The position numbers and the translations under genes were made by a program. This document shows, piece after piece, positions 9,078 through 17,896 of a stretch of DNA of 56,328 bases. The DNA comes from Bdellovibrionales bacterium (GTDB lineage Bacteria; Bdellovibrionota; Bdellovibrionia; Bdellovibrionales; Bdellovibrionaceae): assembly GCA_016713585.1 (NCBI GenBank), contig JADJOV010000016.1:1-56328 (forward strand), in the 5' to 3' direction. The notes below the pieces were generated by a model. The model was not told where the DNA came from, did no database searches, and was given only the letters and a program-made list of their open reading frames with translations. Positions within the stretch are counted from its first letter, which is position 1; each line of letters begins with the position of its first letter.

Positions 9078-9352
9078 CAACCGCGTGGTGTACGGGTTGA
9101 CCGATAGACCAACAAGAAAAACAAAATACCTACGAACAGATAGCTCAAAACATCCGCCGATGTCCCTAAGTTATTTAGTTGGAGAGGCCGACGTTGAAGA
9201 CTCAAAATGGGAATGCGTGTGTAAAATGTCTGATCAGTCAGTTGACCAGATCTGGGATCAGATTCAAATGGCGAGGAATCTAACTCTAGATTTCTGGCCC
9301 AGACTTTGCTCAACAAGGATCGACGGCGAAAGAACTAAAAAATAGGTGTGGC
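9078..9352. other. Gap with no supported gene
   Basis: Both strands carry open frames here (plus 9085-9345, minus 9316-9074). The minus frame ends in a hydrophobic stretch that would make a tail anchor, the plus frame has no recognisable feature, and neither has a good start. The gap probably holds the promoter of the downstream six-gene run. Confidence 0.4.
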
Positions 9353-10404
9353 ATGTTTGGAAGCATTTTGAAGTGGATTAAAAATTCCAGAGTTAATCGG
9401 TACATATCTATTCTGTTTTTGTGTTTTTCTATTGGGGTCCCCAGCTTGGGGATAATGTTGGAAGCAATCCGACAAGTCGCGGGAGCTCAATTCATGCTGC
9501 ATGGACAACCCTGGCTGCCTGGGCGAATCGTAAACTTGAACCTTTTGTTGGTGAAAAGCCATCGAATCACAGCGAAATTCTTTTAGATTGTGACAGGTTT
9601 AACGACCAACAATTTCTCACCTGTTTGGGAAATCAGCGAACATTAAATTATGCGATAAAAAATGATCCGCATCTCACTAGGATCTTTTCTGATCGAAGGG
9701 AACTCTTGCAGAATGAGGAGAGCCTTAAGAACAGTTTTAGGAAAGATGGTGATTACCAGCGAATCTTTGATCAATTGAGTGTGGACACTTTATACAAGGC
9801 TGACTCAGGAGTTACTGAAGGCTATTCAGTAGGTTTCCACACGACAATGGCTCTTTTAATTTATGAGACCCAGAAGACTCATTTTAGGCTCTCGGAAATT
9901 CAAGTAGGTAAAATCGTCATGAATCTAGATAGATTTATGAAATATTTGGTTGCTTTTCACGATATCGGCAAAGGATTTTCTGCGGCAATATATCCAAGTG
10001 TTAGGCGGAATAGAGATGAAATTATTTTTAGTTATCCGATTGCTTGGCGAATGATGCTGAACTGTTGTTTTTCTGAGGGTGAAGCAAAGCTCGCAATTTT
10101 GCTGATCCATGTTCATAAAATAATTGGTGACAATCTCCTTGGAAAAATTTCCACAGAGATCGCCGCGAAAGAGTTCGCCAGCAACGCGACTATTGCTGGA
10201 GTGGGTGGCGATGTTTTTTTTCGTCTGGCTGAGATTCTATTTGTTGCTGACGCGGGCTCTTATCCAGCTCTTAGGCCAAGGATTTTTCTAACTCATGAAC
10301 AAACAGGCAAGTTAACTCCTAAAGATCAAAGTCGTATTGAAGAGTTGAGAAAAACCATAATTAATGCCGCTCAGATTAAATCGAGTGATAAAACAATCTT
10401 GTGA
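9353..10404 (+). CDS. Exported/membrane-anchored HD-domain phosphohydrolase-like protein (frameshifted)
   Basis: ATG 9353 behind AGGTGTGG starts a basic N-terminus and a hydrophobic segment (about 18-33). The frame shifts between about 9430 and 9455, near GGGG runs, and continues with DNVGSNPTSRG to 10404, about 350 residues in all. The second part has the HD-superfamily metal ligands in order: H in GFHTTMAL, HD in VAFHDIGKGF, H in LIHVHKIIGD and D in LFVADAGSYP. HD proteins hydrolyse phosphomonoesters or cyclic and polyphosphorylated nucleotides. An export signal on such a domain is unusual. It is first in a tight run of exported proteins (next gene 10 bases on). Confidence 0.7.
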
Positions 10405-10413
10405 GAGGGAATT

Positions 10414-11395
10414 ATGTTTCGACAGATTTGTTTAACAATATTTTTGCTTAGTGGGTTTGCTTCAGTGGGGCTTGCGGGACAAGGGCACTCCATGGATCAA
10501 ATTGACACCTGTTTCCATTGGCTTGAGACCAACCAGCTTCTTGCCAAAATTGAGTACGCAAGAAAATACGATGGTGCTTTCTATTTTCATCAACGGCAAC
10601 CCGTGTATTGCTGGAAGAGTCCACTCGGCGCTTATAGTGCTTGGGAGCGTCATGGGAATGAGCTACTTCGTATCAAGCTAAAACCGGGGATCAGAGTGGT
10701 TGAGCGATATAGAGGTAAATCTATTGATGATATGATAGACACACCTGTCATCTATTCAAAAGAAAGAGAGTGGCACGAGTACATAATAACCCCTGAGGCG
10801 ATTGAATCTTGGTCAATCTATCACCCAAACATGGTCAACGAAATGAAAGCGGAGCTTGCCTATTATGGGACTTTTACTAAGAAGCCAAATCCAAATGATG
10901 TATTCTATCCAATTGAGCAATACGATTTCAGTTTTCTGACGAGCGTTATTCCGAACATCATCGAAAAGCATTCCCAAGCAGCCCAAGAGGGGCGAAGCGA
11001 AATTTTTGGCAAAAACCAAGAAGATCATTTTAAAACGAAGTTCAGGCTTCCATGGCAAAACATGTTTCAAGTAAAACAGAAATGACTCATCTTCTGTGAA
11101 ACGGGGTCCGCGAACCGTCGAAATTATTAAGGCCAGCTATGGGGGCAATTTGAATCTCAATAAACAGGTCAGTGACGTGACTGAATTGGCGAGAGAATTT
11201 TGTCGGGACAAAGAAGTTTGTAATTACAAAGTCCACCCCAGATTTATTGGCGATCCAGCTCCGCATCAAGATAAAGACTTTGAGATTAATTGGAAATGCT
11301 CAGGTGCTTTGAGGGAAGGACCGCCAGTGAAAATAAAAGCTCCGGCTGACTATACAACGATACGAATGTCATGCCAGCCGCCCCTAGAACAGTAA
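10414..11395 (+). CDS. Exported protein with C-terminal SUEL-lectin-like module (two frames, probably one gene)
   Basis: MFRQICLTIFLLSGFASVGLA is a clear signal peptide. The mature N-terminal domain (to about residue 215) is rich in aromatic residues (CWKSPLGAYSAWERHGNELL) and unrecognised. The frame stops at 11083-11085. From 11075 the +1 frame is open and runs to 11395; an indel in AAAA at 11073-11076 would fuse them. The added part reads IIKASYGG...CRDKEVCNYKV...GDPAP...FEINWKC, the spacing of SUEL/rhamnose-binding lectin domains. Otherwise GTG 11096 would start a separate 99-residue protein without a signal. Fusion is inferred from the equivalent layout at 12588-14240. Confidence 0.6.
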
Positions 11396-11435
11396 AATGC
11401 GGTTCGGTTTGATTTATAGAAAAAAAAGGATGTTT

Positions 11436-12545
11436 ATGTTTAAAGTTAGAAAGGCAAGAGTTCTTCTCATTTTGTCCCTTGTCATGGGATCTCTCCAGTC
11501 TCAAGCGGCGACGCTGAGGGATTGGGAGCCAACGTACCAAGATTCTACAAAAATAGTATATGAAACCACTAGCGCTGATGGGATCGTGGTGCGACCAGGT
11601 GAGATATTGCCGATGCCGGTTCCTTTAGAATATCAAAAGCGAATTATTGATTTTGTTGGGCTTACACATAAACAGAAACCATCTGATTTTGTTGATGATG
11701 GGGCTGGGCGAAACCTGAATGCGGGGTACACTTCCTTTGAAATTCTGGCGTCTGACAATGCTGCCGGTGATTTAAAAGGTGATGATTGGCGAGTCTGGGG
11801 TGGCCGTGGTTCTGGACCCCTCGGACTATCTAAGTATGCCGAAAGTCGCAATCATGAGGGTGAGACTGACAATCTGTATGAATGGGCGATTAAGGGTCAC
11901 AGGTCAATAATAAATGGTCCTGGAAAGATCAGTTTGAGTCCATTGCGGCCAGCGGCGTTTCGGATTCGCTCCGTCGGTACAGGTAACATTATAGTGACAA
12001 AGGTCATTGTCAAATTTAGACCTCAGAAGATCACAAGCACAGAGGACCATATTTTTTCGAAAGGTTTGGTATTTGGCAATTCCGAAACGAGTAGAGGCCG
12101 AGTGTACCCAAATGACCCCTATAATGGGGACTATGGATCTGCGGTTATTCTTAATTTGACTTCTCGAGACGCCAATAAACACATCCCACCAGAAGTAACT
12201 TGGGTGCCAGCTCAACAAGGCCAAAGAGGTCAAATAATTGTCAATACTGACCCAGATTCCAACAAACACTTAGCTTTTGTTGATGTCGCCTGCGGTGATA
12301 TGAACCCTGTTCCCCAAGGGGCCGACCCTGAGAAACTGCGAGGTGATGGAAAGCTGTTTGTGTCGATTGAGACAGAGAGGGGTTCCTATGAAGATATTAT
12401 GACGAATGAGAATATTGGTTCCAATGGTGTGATGAGGGCTTTGGTTCCGCGTGAGTTGATTCCTGGCAAAATCAAGCGAGTGATTATTTCAGGCAAGGGA
12501 AAGGCTCCTATTTCAGTGATGGGCGTCCGGTTGGGATATAATTAG
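11436..12545 (+). CDS. Exported protein of unknown function
   Basis: ATG 11436 is chosen because AGGA lies 5 bases before it and the sequence then gives a standard signal peptide (RKARVLLILSLVMG, cleavage after about SQA). An ATG at 11397 would only add 13 residues. The mature protein of about 345 residues is rich in beta-type sequence (alternating Val/Ile with Gly/Asp/Asn), contains few cysteines and ends in a repeated beta-strand region, suggesting one or two beta-sandwich domains facing the periplasm or outside. I recognise no family. It is third in the six-gene run. Confidence 0.65.
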   Translation: MFKVRKARVLLILSLVMGSLQSQAATLRDWEPTYQDSTKIVYETTSADGIVVRPGEILPMPVPLEYQKRIIDFVGLTHKQKPSDFVDDGAGRNLNAGYTSFEILASDNAAGDLKGDDWRVWGGRGSGPLGLSKYAESRNHEGETDNLYEWAIKGHRSIINGPGKISLSPLRPAAFRIRSVGTGNIIVTKVIVKFRPQKITSTEDHIFSKGLVFGNSETSRGRVYPNDPYNGDYGSAVILNLTSRDANKHIPPEVTWVPAQQGQRGQIIVNTDPDSNKHLAFVDVACGDMNPVPQGADPEKLRGDGKLFVSIETERGSYEDIMTNENIGSNGVMRALVPRELIPGKIKRVIISGKGKAPISVMGVRLGYN

Positions 12546-12587
12546 TAGGCGCAGATATTTGAAAAAGATTGTTAGACGGAGTCGATA

Positions 12588-14240
12588 ATGCTGGAGGCGA
12601 AGAAAAAGGTATTTCGTGGGATTGTCTGGGCGCTAAGTGCGTTGTTGATTTTTGCTGCGTTTTTGCCCATAACGAAAGCCTCAACTGATCAGTCTACAAC
12701 TCTGAAGCAAATTTTGAATAAATGCCCAGGGGCTGCCTGGATTGCATCGACAAGGACCTTTAGTTTAAAAGGTTTAAATAGCCCTAGTGAGCGGGTGCAT
12801 GGATTGTCTTTTCCAATGAGCAATGGAATAGTTTTTCGTGGAATTCGGGAAGAAAATCCCCAATTCGACGAGAGTAAAGTTATTCGCGCTATTCTTGGGG
12901 ATCCCTTTTTTCTCCCGTCCCCGATGATGTGGGGAATTGAAATGGTGTTTAAGGGAGACCGTCAAATGAATTCTCCTTTTTTGCCGATGGGCCAGCTGCC
13001 GCTTTCTATGGAGGAATACTTTCGGGTCAGGGGTATTCTCAGCGAGATCGAGGGGCTCCTTAGATGCCATGGCAATCAAAATTTCAGTTCAGCTGAGATA
13101 ACCTACTTGGCAAAAAGACTGATGGATCTTTCTTTTATTCAGATGACGACCGATGAAATTGTTTCCCGCTATTTGAATATGTGGGATCAAAATTACTATA
13201 GCAGGAACCTTTTGGATTACGGATTTGGGAATAATGGAATTGATATGATTATTTCGAGTTATTATGACCAAATTGCAAGTCTTTATGGGAATAAGATTTT
13301 GGTTTTTAAGGATTCACGGGACCGTTCGATCGACCTTGGCTTCTTTAATTATAAATGGAATGGGAAGTTCTGGGATCACTGGATGGACAACGGAGAGGTA
13401 AATACCCCGGGCTATCTCAACCCGTCAGATGTGACTGGTTTTCAAAGGCGGGCCAAAAATCGGGCGAAAGGGAAGATGCCAGCCGGTGAACCCAACAATC
13501 CGATCATCTATGGTATTTACAAATGGACTGATGCCGATAAAAATACTTTTGCGATTTTGGTAACCGGGTTTAACAAATTGTGCTTACTCCAGGCTCCAGA
13601 ATCACAGAAGGTTTTTTTCTGTGAAGAGAATTGGACTGGTCAGTTGGGGACTCCCGGAACCCCGCTGCCTCGAGTGAGTGATTTTTCAAACAATAACAAA
13701 GCTCCAATCTTGGGTGTCTTTTCAAATTGCTTGGAATCAGCAACCTGTTCCATTCAAAAAGTGTTTGATTCGTATGGGACCGATGGCGCCAGAGCGTTGC
13801 CCTACCTTTCAAATCTCAGAGATGGACAACTTTCCCAATTGATGAACATGACACTGAGTGATGGAAGGACAAAAATTCACTTTACGGCCACTCCAAATCC
13901 GTCGTCAGAGCGACCTGCGGTCGTTCAAGGTCCGCGTCCGAGGTCGGCCCAAAGTACGATCAATGTGGTATCGGCGACGTACGTACCGGCCACTCCTGGG
14001 GTGGGAGGAAGCAAGGTTCGTGGGAATGTGACAAAGACAGCTCATGAGTTTCTCAAAGGAAAAACCACTGAGTCTTATAAAATTTTCCATCGGTTTCTGG
14101 GGTTCGCTGCGCCAACTGAGTCAATGGCTTTTGAGATAATCTGGACATGTGGTGATTCAAAAAAGCGGAATCAAGAGTTGGTGAATGACAATGCAGAAGG
14201 AAAGAAGCTTCAGATTAAATGTGAAGAGAAGGAAATGTAA
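12588..14240 (+). CDS. Large exported protein with C-terminal SUEL-lectin-like module
   Basis: 550 residues. Residues 1-32 hold a basic start and a hydrophobic helix ending in TKA, a signal peptide. The central 400 residues are rich in aromatic residues and contain GIVFRGIREEN (about 83) and an SSYYDQIASLYG block, faintly like the arginine and STS regions of ADP-ribosyltransferases, which I cannot confirm. The last 110 residues (from about STINVVSATY) repeat the layout of the module ending the protein at 10414-11395: VTKTAHEF, YKIF, FAAP, FEIIWTC. A Pro/Arg/Ser linker separates the two. The stop is four bases before the next start. Confidence 0.65.
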   Translation: MLEAKKKVFRGIVWALSALLIFAAFLPITKASTDQSTTLKQILNKCPGAAWIASTRTFSLKGLNSPSERVHGLSFPMSNGIVFRGIREENPQFDESKVIRAILGDPFFLPSPMMWGIEMVFKGDRQMNSPFLPMGQLPLSMEEYFRVRGILSEIEGLLRCHGNQNFSSAEITYLAKRLMDLSFIQMTTDEIVSRYLNMWDQNYYSRNLLDYGFGNNGIDMIISSYYDQIASLYGNKILVFKDSRDRSIDLGFFNYKWNGKFWDHWMDNGEVNTPGYLNPSDVTGFQRRAKNRAKGKMPAGEPNNPIIYGIYKWTDADKNTFAILVTGFNKLCLLQAPESQKVFFCEENWTGQLGTPGTPLPRVSDFSNNNKAPILGVFSNCLESATCSIQKVFDSYGTDGARALPYLSNLRDGQLSQLMNMTLSDGRTKIHFTATPNPSSERPAVVQGPRPRSAQSTINVVSATYVPATPGVGGSKVRGNVTKTAHEFLKGKTTESYKIFHRFLGFAAPTESMAFEIIWTCGDSKKRNQELVNDNAEGKKLQIKCEEKEM

Positions 14241-14244
14241 TGTA

Positions 14245-15312
14245 ATGAGTTGCCTAGGGTCGAGATTTATTTTGACTATTTTGATCCTATTCTCCTGTTA
14301 TTCAGGGGCTGAGGAATCTGTGAATTTCACTCCAGATTCCCACACTGAGACAGGGAGGGTGACGGCTGTTACTTCTGGTGTGGGTTTTCCAGATCAAGGC
14401 GAGATTCCTCGTGGCCAGGTTATTGTGACTACAGATCAGCCCGAGGTTTTGAGAAGAATTCCCCACATGTTCGGGATGGGTGATTCCATCGTGGTTATTC
14501 CCTACGGGAGCGATCTGGTTAGTGGGTTTAACGAATCTCCGCTTGGCAAACTACTAGCAAGCGGAAAGAGGAATACAATACATAACTTCAAGGAGGATAC
14601 AGTCGGCTTTGTCATTGCGACATTTGGCTTGGGTGCAGAGGCTTTTACTTGGTACCATATGACAAATTTAAGCACGCTGAGTTTGACGGGAAATATTTTT
14701 TTCTCACTGATATTTACTTTGAGGTACGGATACAATAAGAAAAATTGGGCAACAGACACGACGCCGTTGCGAGATGGAATCAGGCGTCTCTTTAATGAGA
14801 GTGGAACTTGGATGAAAGGTGGAGCTAAGGATCTCGCTGTCGTCTTTACGTCGAGTCTAATTTATGGAACGAGTTGGTATTTCGGACGTAGCCTGTTGTT
14901 TCCGCCAGATAGGTTGTTAGATCTTAGTCTTCAGGTTTCGAGTCTGACGATGCCTATTCTAATTGGTATTTCGGCCACCTTCGCGAATTTCGCGTGGAGT
15001 CAGGGGATCAGGCACGTTGATGAAAAAATACACTCCGGTGCCGCCTCCGTGGGACGCTTAATGATGAACCTGAAAGGAATTGTTTTGTCGATTTTTGCGA
15101 CGTCGGCTGCGCTGATGAATCCTGATGTTTTCGGATATGGGGGCTGGGCCGCATTGATTGGCTCTGGAATTTCGGGGATGTGGTTTTACAGAAATTTTCA
15201 TAAACACTACCAGTGGGCGGATCCTGCTGGTGAGAGTATTCAAGAATTTTTAAAGAAGCTCGCGCCAAGAGTATATGGGGCTGCGCCGATTCAATGTATG
15301 AGTTTGTTCTAG
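14245..15312 (+). CDS. Polytopic membrane protein with N-terminal exported segment
   Basis: ATG 14245 (AAGGAA upstream) is preferred to an earlier in-frame ATG overlapping the previous gene. A signal-like hydrophobic start (FILTILILFSCYSG) precedes a soluble region of about 110 residues, then about four or five transmembrane helices (roughly 125-150, 210-230, 245-270, 285-310, 315-330). Arg/Lys clusters lie between them. No known family is recognised. As the only polytopic membrane protein of the run it could anchor the exported partners encoded before it; that is speculation from position. Confidence 0.65.
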   Translation: MSCLGSRFILTILILFSCYSGAEESVNFTPDSHTETGRVTAVTSGVGFPDQGEIPRGQVIVTTDQPEVLRRIPHMFGMGDSIVVIPYGSDLVSGFNESPLGKLLASGKRNTIHNFKEDTVGFVIATFGLGAEAFTWYHMTNLSTLSLTGNIFFSLIFTLRYGYNKKNWATDTTPLRDGIRRLFNESGTWMKGGAKDLAVVFTSSLIYGTSWYFGRSLLFPPDRLLDLSLQVSSLTMPILIGISATFANFAWSQGIRHVDEKIHSGAASVGRLMMNLKGIVLSIFATSAALMNPDVFGYGGWAALIGSGISGMWFYRNFHKHYQWADPAGESIQEFLKKLAPRVYGAAPIQCMSLF

Positions 15313-15389
15313 GAGGATTGTCAGTTAGAAATGACTCGTGAATTAGTTAATATTGATCAGACTGAGAACTTTATCAAAGGAGAGCTATT

Positions 15390-15725
15390 ATGAGAAACCG
15401 AAATGTATTCTTAATGTGTTTTGTAACCTTGTCTATGTCTTTGGTCGAGGCTGCGAATTATAAATTTGATGGGATTTGGACTGGTGAAAATCCCCAAAGT
15501 GGAGCCCTGAGTCCGAGCTGTCCTTGCGCAGATCCTTCTTATAAGGGATTTAATGTTATTGAGTGTAAAAGCCCAAACTTTGATTGGACGGCTGCAGACT
15601 TTAATCTGAATCCAGATTCGACTGAATTCCCCGAGGTCTGCTATGATGAGTATATCCCACAGGGGTCTGGTGGATGGGCACATGCTTTGATGTTCCGGCG
15701 TGTAGATGATAAAGCAAATAAATGA
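15390..15725 (+). CDS. Small exported Cys-containing protein
   Basis: 111 residues after a strong ribosome binding site (AAAGGAG, 15379). The signal peptide ends near VEAANY. The mature part has a CPCADP pair and two further cysteines, and a Trp/Tyr/Asp-rich sequence. I recognise no family. It is 77 bases after the membrane-protein gene, probably the last gene of the run, and is followed by an inverted repeat. Confidence 0.6.
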   Translation: MRNRNVFLMCFVTLSMSLVEAANYKFDGIWTGENPQSGALSPSCPCADPSYKGFNVIECKSPNFDWTAADFNLNPDSTEFPEVCYDEYIPQGSGGWAHALMFRRVDDKANK

Positions 15726-15762
15726 AATAGTTGGGTCGTCGACACAACACAACTACACCCTG

Positions 15763-15790
15763 AGTGAAAAATTATTCAGAGTTTTTCACT
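15763..15790. terminator. Inverted repeat between convergent genes
   Basis: AGTGAAAAA (15763-15771) and TTTTTCACT (15782-15790) form a perfect 9-bp stem with a 10-base loop. The repeat overlaps the end of lpxD (minus strand). The A/T arms would supply the U-tract in both directions, so it may be a bidirectional terminator. Confidence 0.45.
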
Positions 15791-16860
15791 AACTTCGCAA
15801 AATGCTTCCTGAGCTGAACCAAGTGGGGGAGGGAAGCGAGGGTTCGTAAGGAGTCCTTGAGGGGCTGTAATGGGTAGCCTCCATATTGACCCTTTTCTAA
15901 GATATCATTAGTCACGGTGGACCGTCCCGCAAGCATAACGTCATCGGTGATCAGAAGGTGATCTGCTGTGACTGAACCGCCCCCTGTCACAAAGCGATGG
16001 CCAATTCGAGTTGATCCAGCTGTGAAAAATCCTGCCGCTATCAGCCCATCTTCGCCGACCTCACAATTATGGGCAATATGGCAATGGGCGTCTATTTTAG
16101 TTCCGGAGCCAATTCGAGTTTCAAGCAGTGTGGCCCGGTCGATATTGCAATTAGAACCAATTCGGACTCGATCGCCAAGGACGACTCGTCCGATCTGAGG
16201 GACTTTGTGATGTTTAAAAGTCGAAGTAGAAGCAAAACCAAAACCAGGCGAACCAATGCTCGTGTGGGGATGAATCTCGCAATCGATGCCAATTTCGGTG
16301 TCAGCAGCTACAAAAACTTGGGGATGAATTGTGGTTCCTTGGCCGACAAGGCTTCGATCCTGAATGACTGTCCCGACACCAATTCGGCACTTGGCACCTA
16401 GCGTGACATGGGCTCCGATCCAAGCAAAAGGCTGAATGATCACACCGGGCCCCAGGCGAGCCAAGGGATGAACATAGGCCATGGGGGAAATTTTAGGGTC
16501 CTGGTCCCAAACCGTTTCAAAATTGTCAAAGTAAGGCAAAATGACTGACATTGCCATTTTAATATCTGGACAGGTAAAAACGCAAAAACGCGCTGGAATT
16601 GAGTCTAAAGGTAGTTTATTAAAAACGATCAAAATCGCGGGATTTTTCTCAACGACTTGGGCGAGTTGGCCCTGACTAGAAATAAAAACCAAACTCCCAT
16701 CAGTGGCGAGGGTCGGAGGTTTGGCAACTTGGGCTTCACATTCTAGGGGCCCCCGAAGATAGGTTAGGTGTGGAAGATTGAGTTCTTTTAATGCTTTTGC
16801 AGAAACCACTTTGACCTCTCTATTTATAACTGCTGGAAGCTCGATGCTATGCATAAACAA
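15772..16860 (-). CDS. lpxD: UDP-3-O-(3-hydroxyacyl)glucosamine N-acyltransferase
   Basis: 362 residues. After an N-terminal uridine-binding domain, a long left-handed beta-helix of hexapeptide repeats (GPGVIIQPFAWIGAHVTLGA and on, about 130-310) leads to the catalytic histidine region HCHIAHNCEVGEDG (about 262-275). The enzyme adds the second 3-hydroxyacyl chain from acyl-ACP in lipid A synthesis. Neighbours are not other lpx genes, which is unusual since lpxD often sits with bamA, fabZ and lpxA. ATG 16860 gives the complete N-terminal domain. Confidence 0.95.
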   Translation of the reverse strand: MFMHSIELPAVINREVKVVSAKALKELNLPHLTYLRGPLECEAQVAKPPTLATDGSLVFISSQGQLAQVVEKNPAILIVFNKLPLDSIPARFCVFTCPDIKMAMSVILPYFDNFETVWDQDPKISPMAYVHPLARLGPGVIIQPFAWIGAHVTLGAKCRIGVGTVIQDRSLVGQGTTIHPQVFVAADTEIGIDCEIHPHTSIGSPGFGFASTSTFKHHKVPQIGRVVLGDRVRIGSNCNIDRATLLETRIGSGTKIDAHCHIAHNCEVGEDGLIAAGFFTAGSTRIGHRFVTGGGSVTADHLLITDDVMLAGRSTVTNDILEKGQYGGYPLQPLKDSLRTLASLPHLVQLRKHFAKLVKNSE

Positions 16861-16979
16861 AGAATAATTTTGTTTGAGGATCTAAACTTAGTATAAGTCA
16901 TTTAAAGAATCACGGGTTTTAGTTTGCATTTGTTCGTGTTTGGACATTGATTGAAGTTATTACCGGGGGAAGAAAGAAA

Positions 16980-17573
16980 ATGGCGAAAAAAGCAAAGGCC
17001 GTCTCCGCAGCTAAGAAGTCAGCGCCAAAGCCAAAACTAGCGGCAACAAAGAAGTCAGCGTCAACGAAGAAGGCCGTGTCTAACAAGACGTCGGTGCCAG
17101 CTAAAAAGGCAGCAGTAGCGACCAAGGCTACGTTGACGAAAGAGCCAGCACCGGGCCAACTGAAGGCTGCACCGAAGATCACACCAAAGGTCGCACCGAA
17201 GGCGGCAAAAGCAATCCCAGCGACAGAAATGGCAGAAACTTCCCAGGTGAATGAAAAGTCGAGTGTGACTGAGGTTGAGAAAACCGAAAAGGCTCCCGTC
17301 CCGAAGAAAACCAAGATGACTCGGGCAGCAGAGGCAAAGGAAAAAGCAGCCAAACAGGCGTCCTCAGATGAAGAAGCGCGATGGGTTGATATTTATGAGA
17401 AAAACAAAGGTGAAAAACCTTTAGACTATGATATGAAACGGCAGTACGAGTCTAATAAGCCATTGCAACATAAGATTCTAGGTTGGGGATGGATTCTTTC
17501 AAACGAAAACGATCGATTGGAAGTTTTATTTAAGGATGGCAAGAAGATTCTGATCAGTAATTACAACAGTTAA
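16980..17573 (+). CDS. Histone H1-like Lys/Ala-rich protein with C-terminal Tudor-like domain
   Basis: ATG 16980 follows GGGGGAAG. Residues 1-130 are almost only Lys, Ala, Pro, Ser, Thr and Val with repeated AAKK/PKAAPK units, like bacterial histone H1-like or AlgP proteins, and should bind DNA or RNA without a stable fold. The last 65 residues are different: acidic and then HKILGWGWILS...LEVLFKDGKKILI, resembling the small beta-barrel that ends UvrD/PcrA helicases. Such a barrel could bind RNA polymerase or nucleic acid. The combination suggests a nucleoid or transcription-coupled factor. infA follows after 51 bases. Confidence 0.7.
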   Translation: MAKKAKAVSAAKKSAPKPKLAATKKSASTKKAVSNKTSVPAKKAAVATKATLTKEPAPGQLKAAPKITPKVAPKAAKAIPATEMAETSQVNEKSSVTEVEKTEKAPVPKKTKMTRAAEAKEKAAKQASSDEEARWVDIYEKNKGEKPLDYDMKRQYESNKPLQHKILGWGWILSNENDRLEVLFKDGKKILISNYNS

Positions 17574-17624
17574 ATTGAAATTACTCCTAGACACAGGACG
17601 TAAATTCTTCTAGAAGGTTAGGGC

Positions 17625-17843
17625 ATGTCAAAAGAAGATCTCGCACAAGTAGATGGAAAAGTTGTTGATGCCCTTGCCGGCGGACTTTATAAAGTCCAAC
17701 TTGATAACAAAGTTCAAATCGCAGCCAAGCTCTGTGGAAAAATGCGTCGATTTAATATTCGAGTTGTGGTTGGCGATCGAGTGACGGTTGGAGTGTCGCC
17801 TTATGACCCGACGCATGGTCTTATTATGTATCGTCATAAATAG
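17625..17843 (+). CDS. infA: Translation initiation factor IF-1
   Basis: 72 residues, the exact family length, one S1-like OB fold: GKVVDALAGGLYKVQLDN near the N-terminus and KMRRFNIRVVVGDRVTV with YDPTHGLIMYRHK at the end match IF-1. It sits in the A site of the 30S subunit during initiation together with IF-2 and IF-3. ATG 17625 follows GAAGGTTAGG. It is monocistronic here or joined to the H1-like gene upstream, and tex begins 53 bases after it. Confidence 0.97.
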   Translation: MSKEDLAQVDGKVVDALAGGLYKVQLDNKVQIAAKLCGKMRRFNIRVVVGDRVTVGVSPYDPTHGLIMYRHK

Positions 17844-17896
17844 TTCACATTTTACTAATTTCCTTGGAAGATGATCGTCCAAACTAACGAGGTGTT

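Noticed and set aside
9074..9345. Small frames on both strands between ychJ-like and HD genes
   Set aside because: No good start, no motif; a possible tail anchor on the minus frame is not enough to call a gene.
16919..17353. Long Ala/Phe-rich open frame on the minus strand
   Set aside because: It is the antisense of the Lys/Ala-rich H1-like gene; such repeats keep several frames open. The plus frame has the ribosome binding site and the conserved end.
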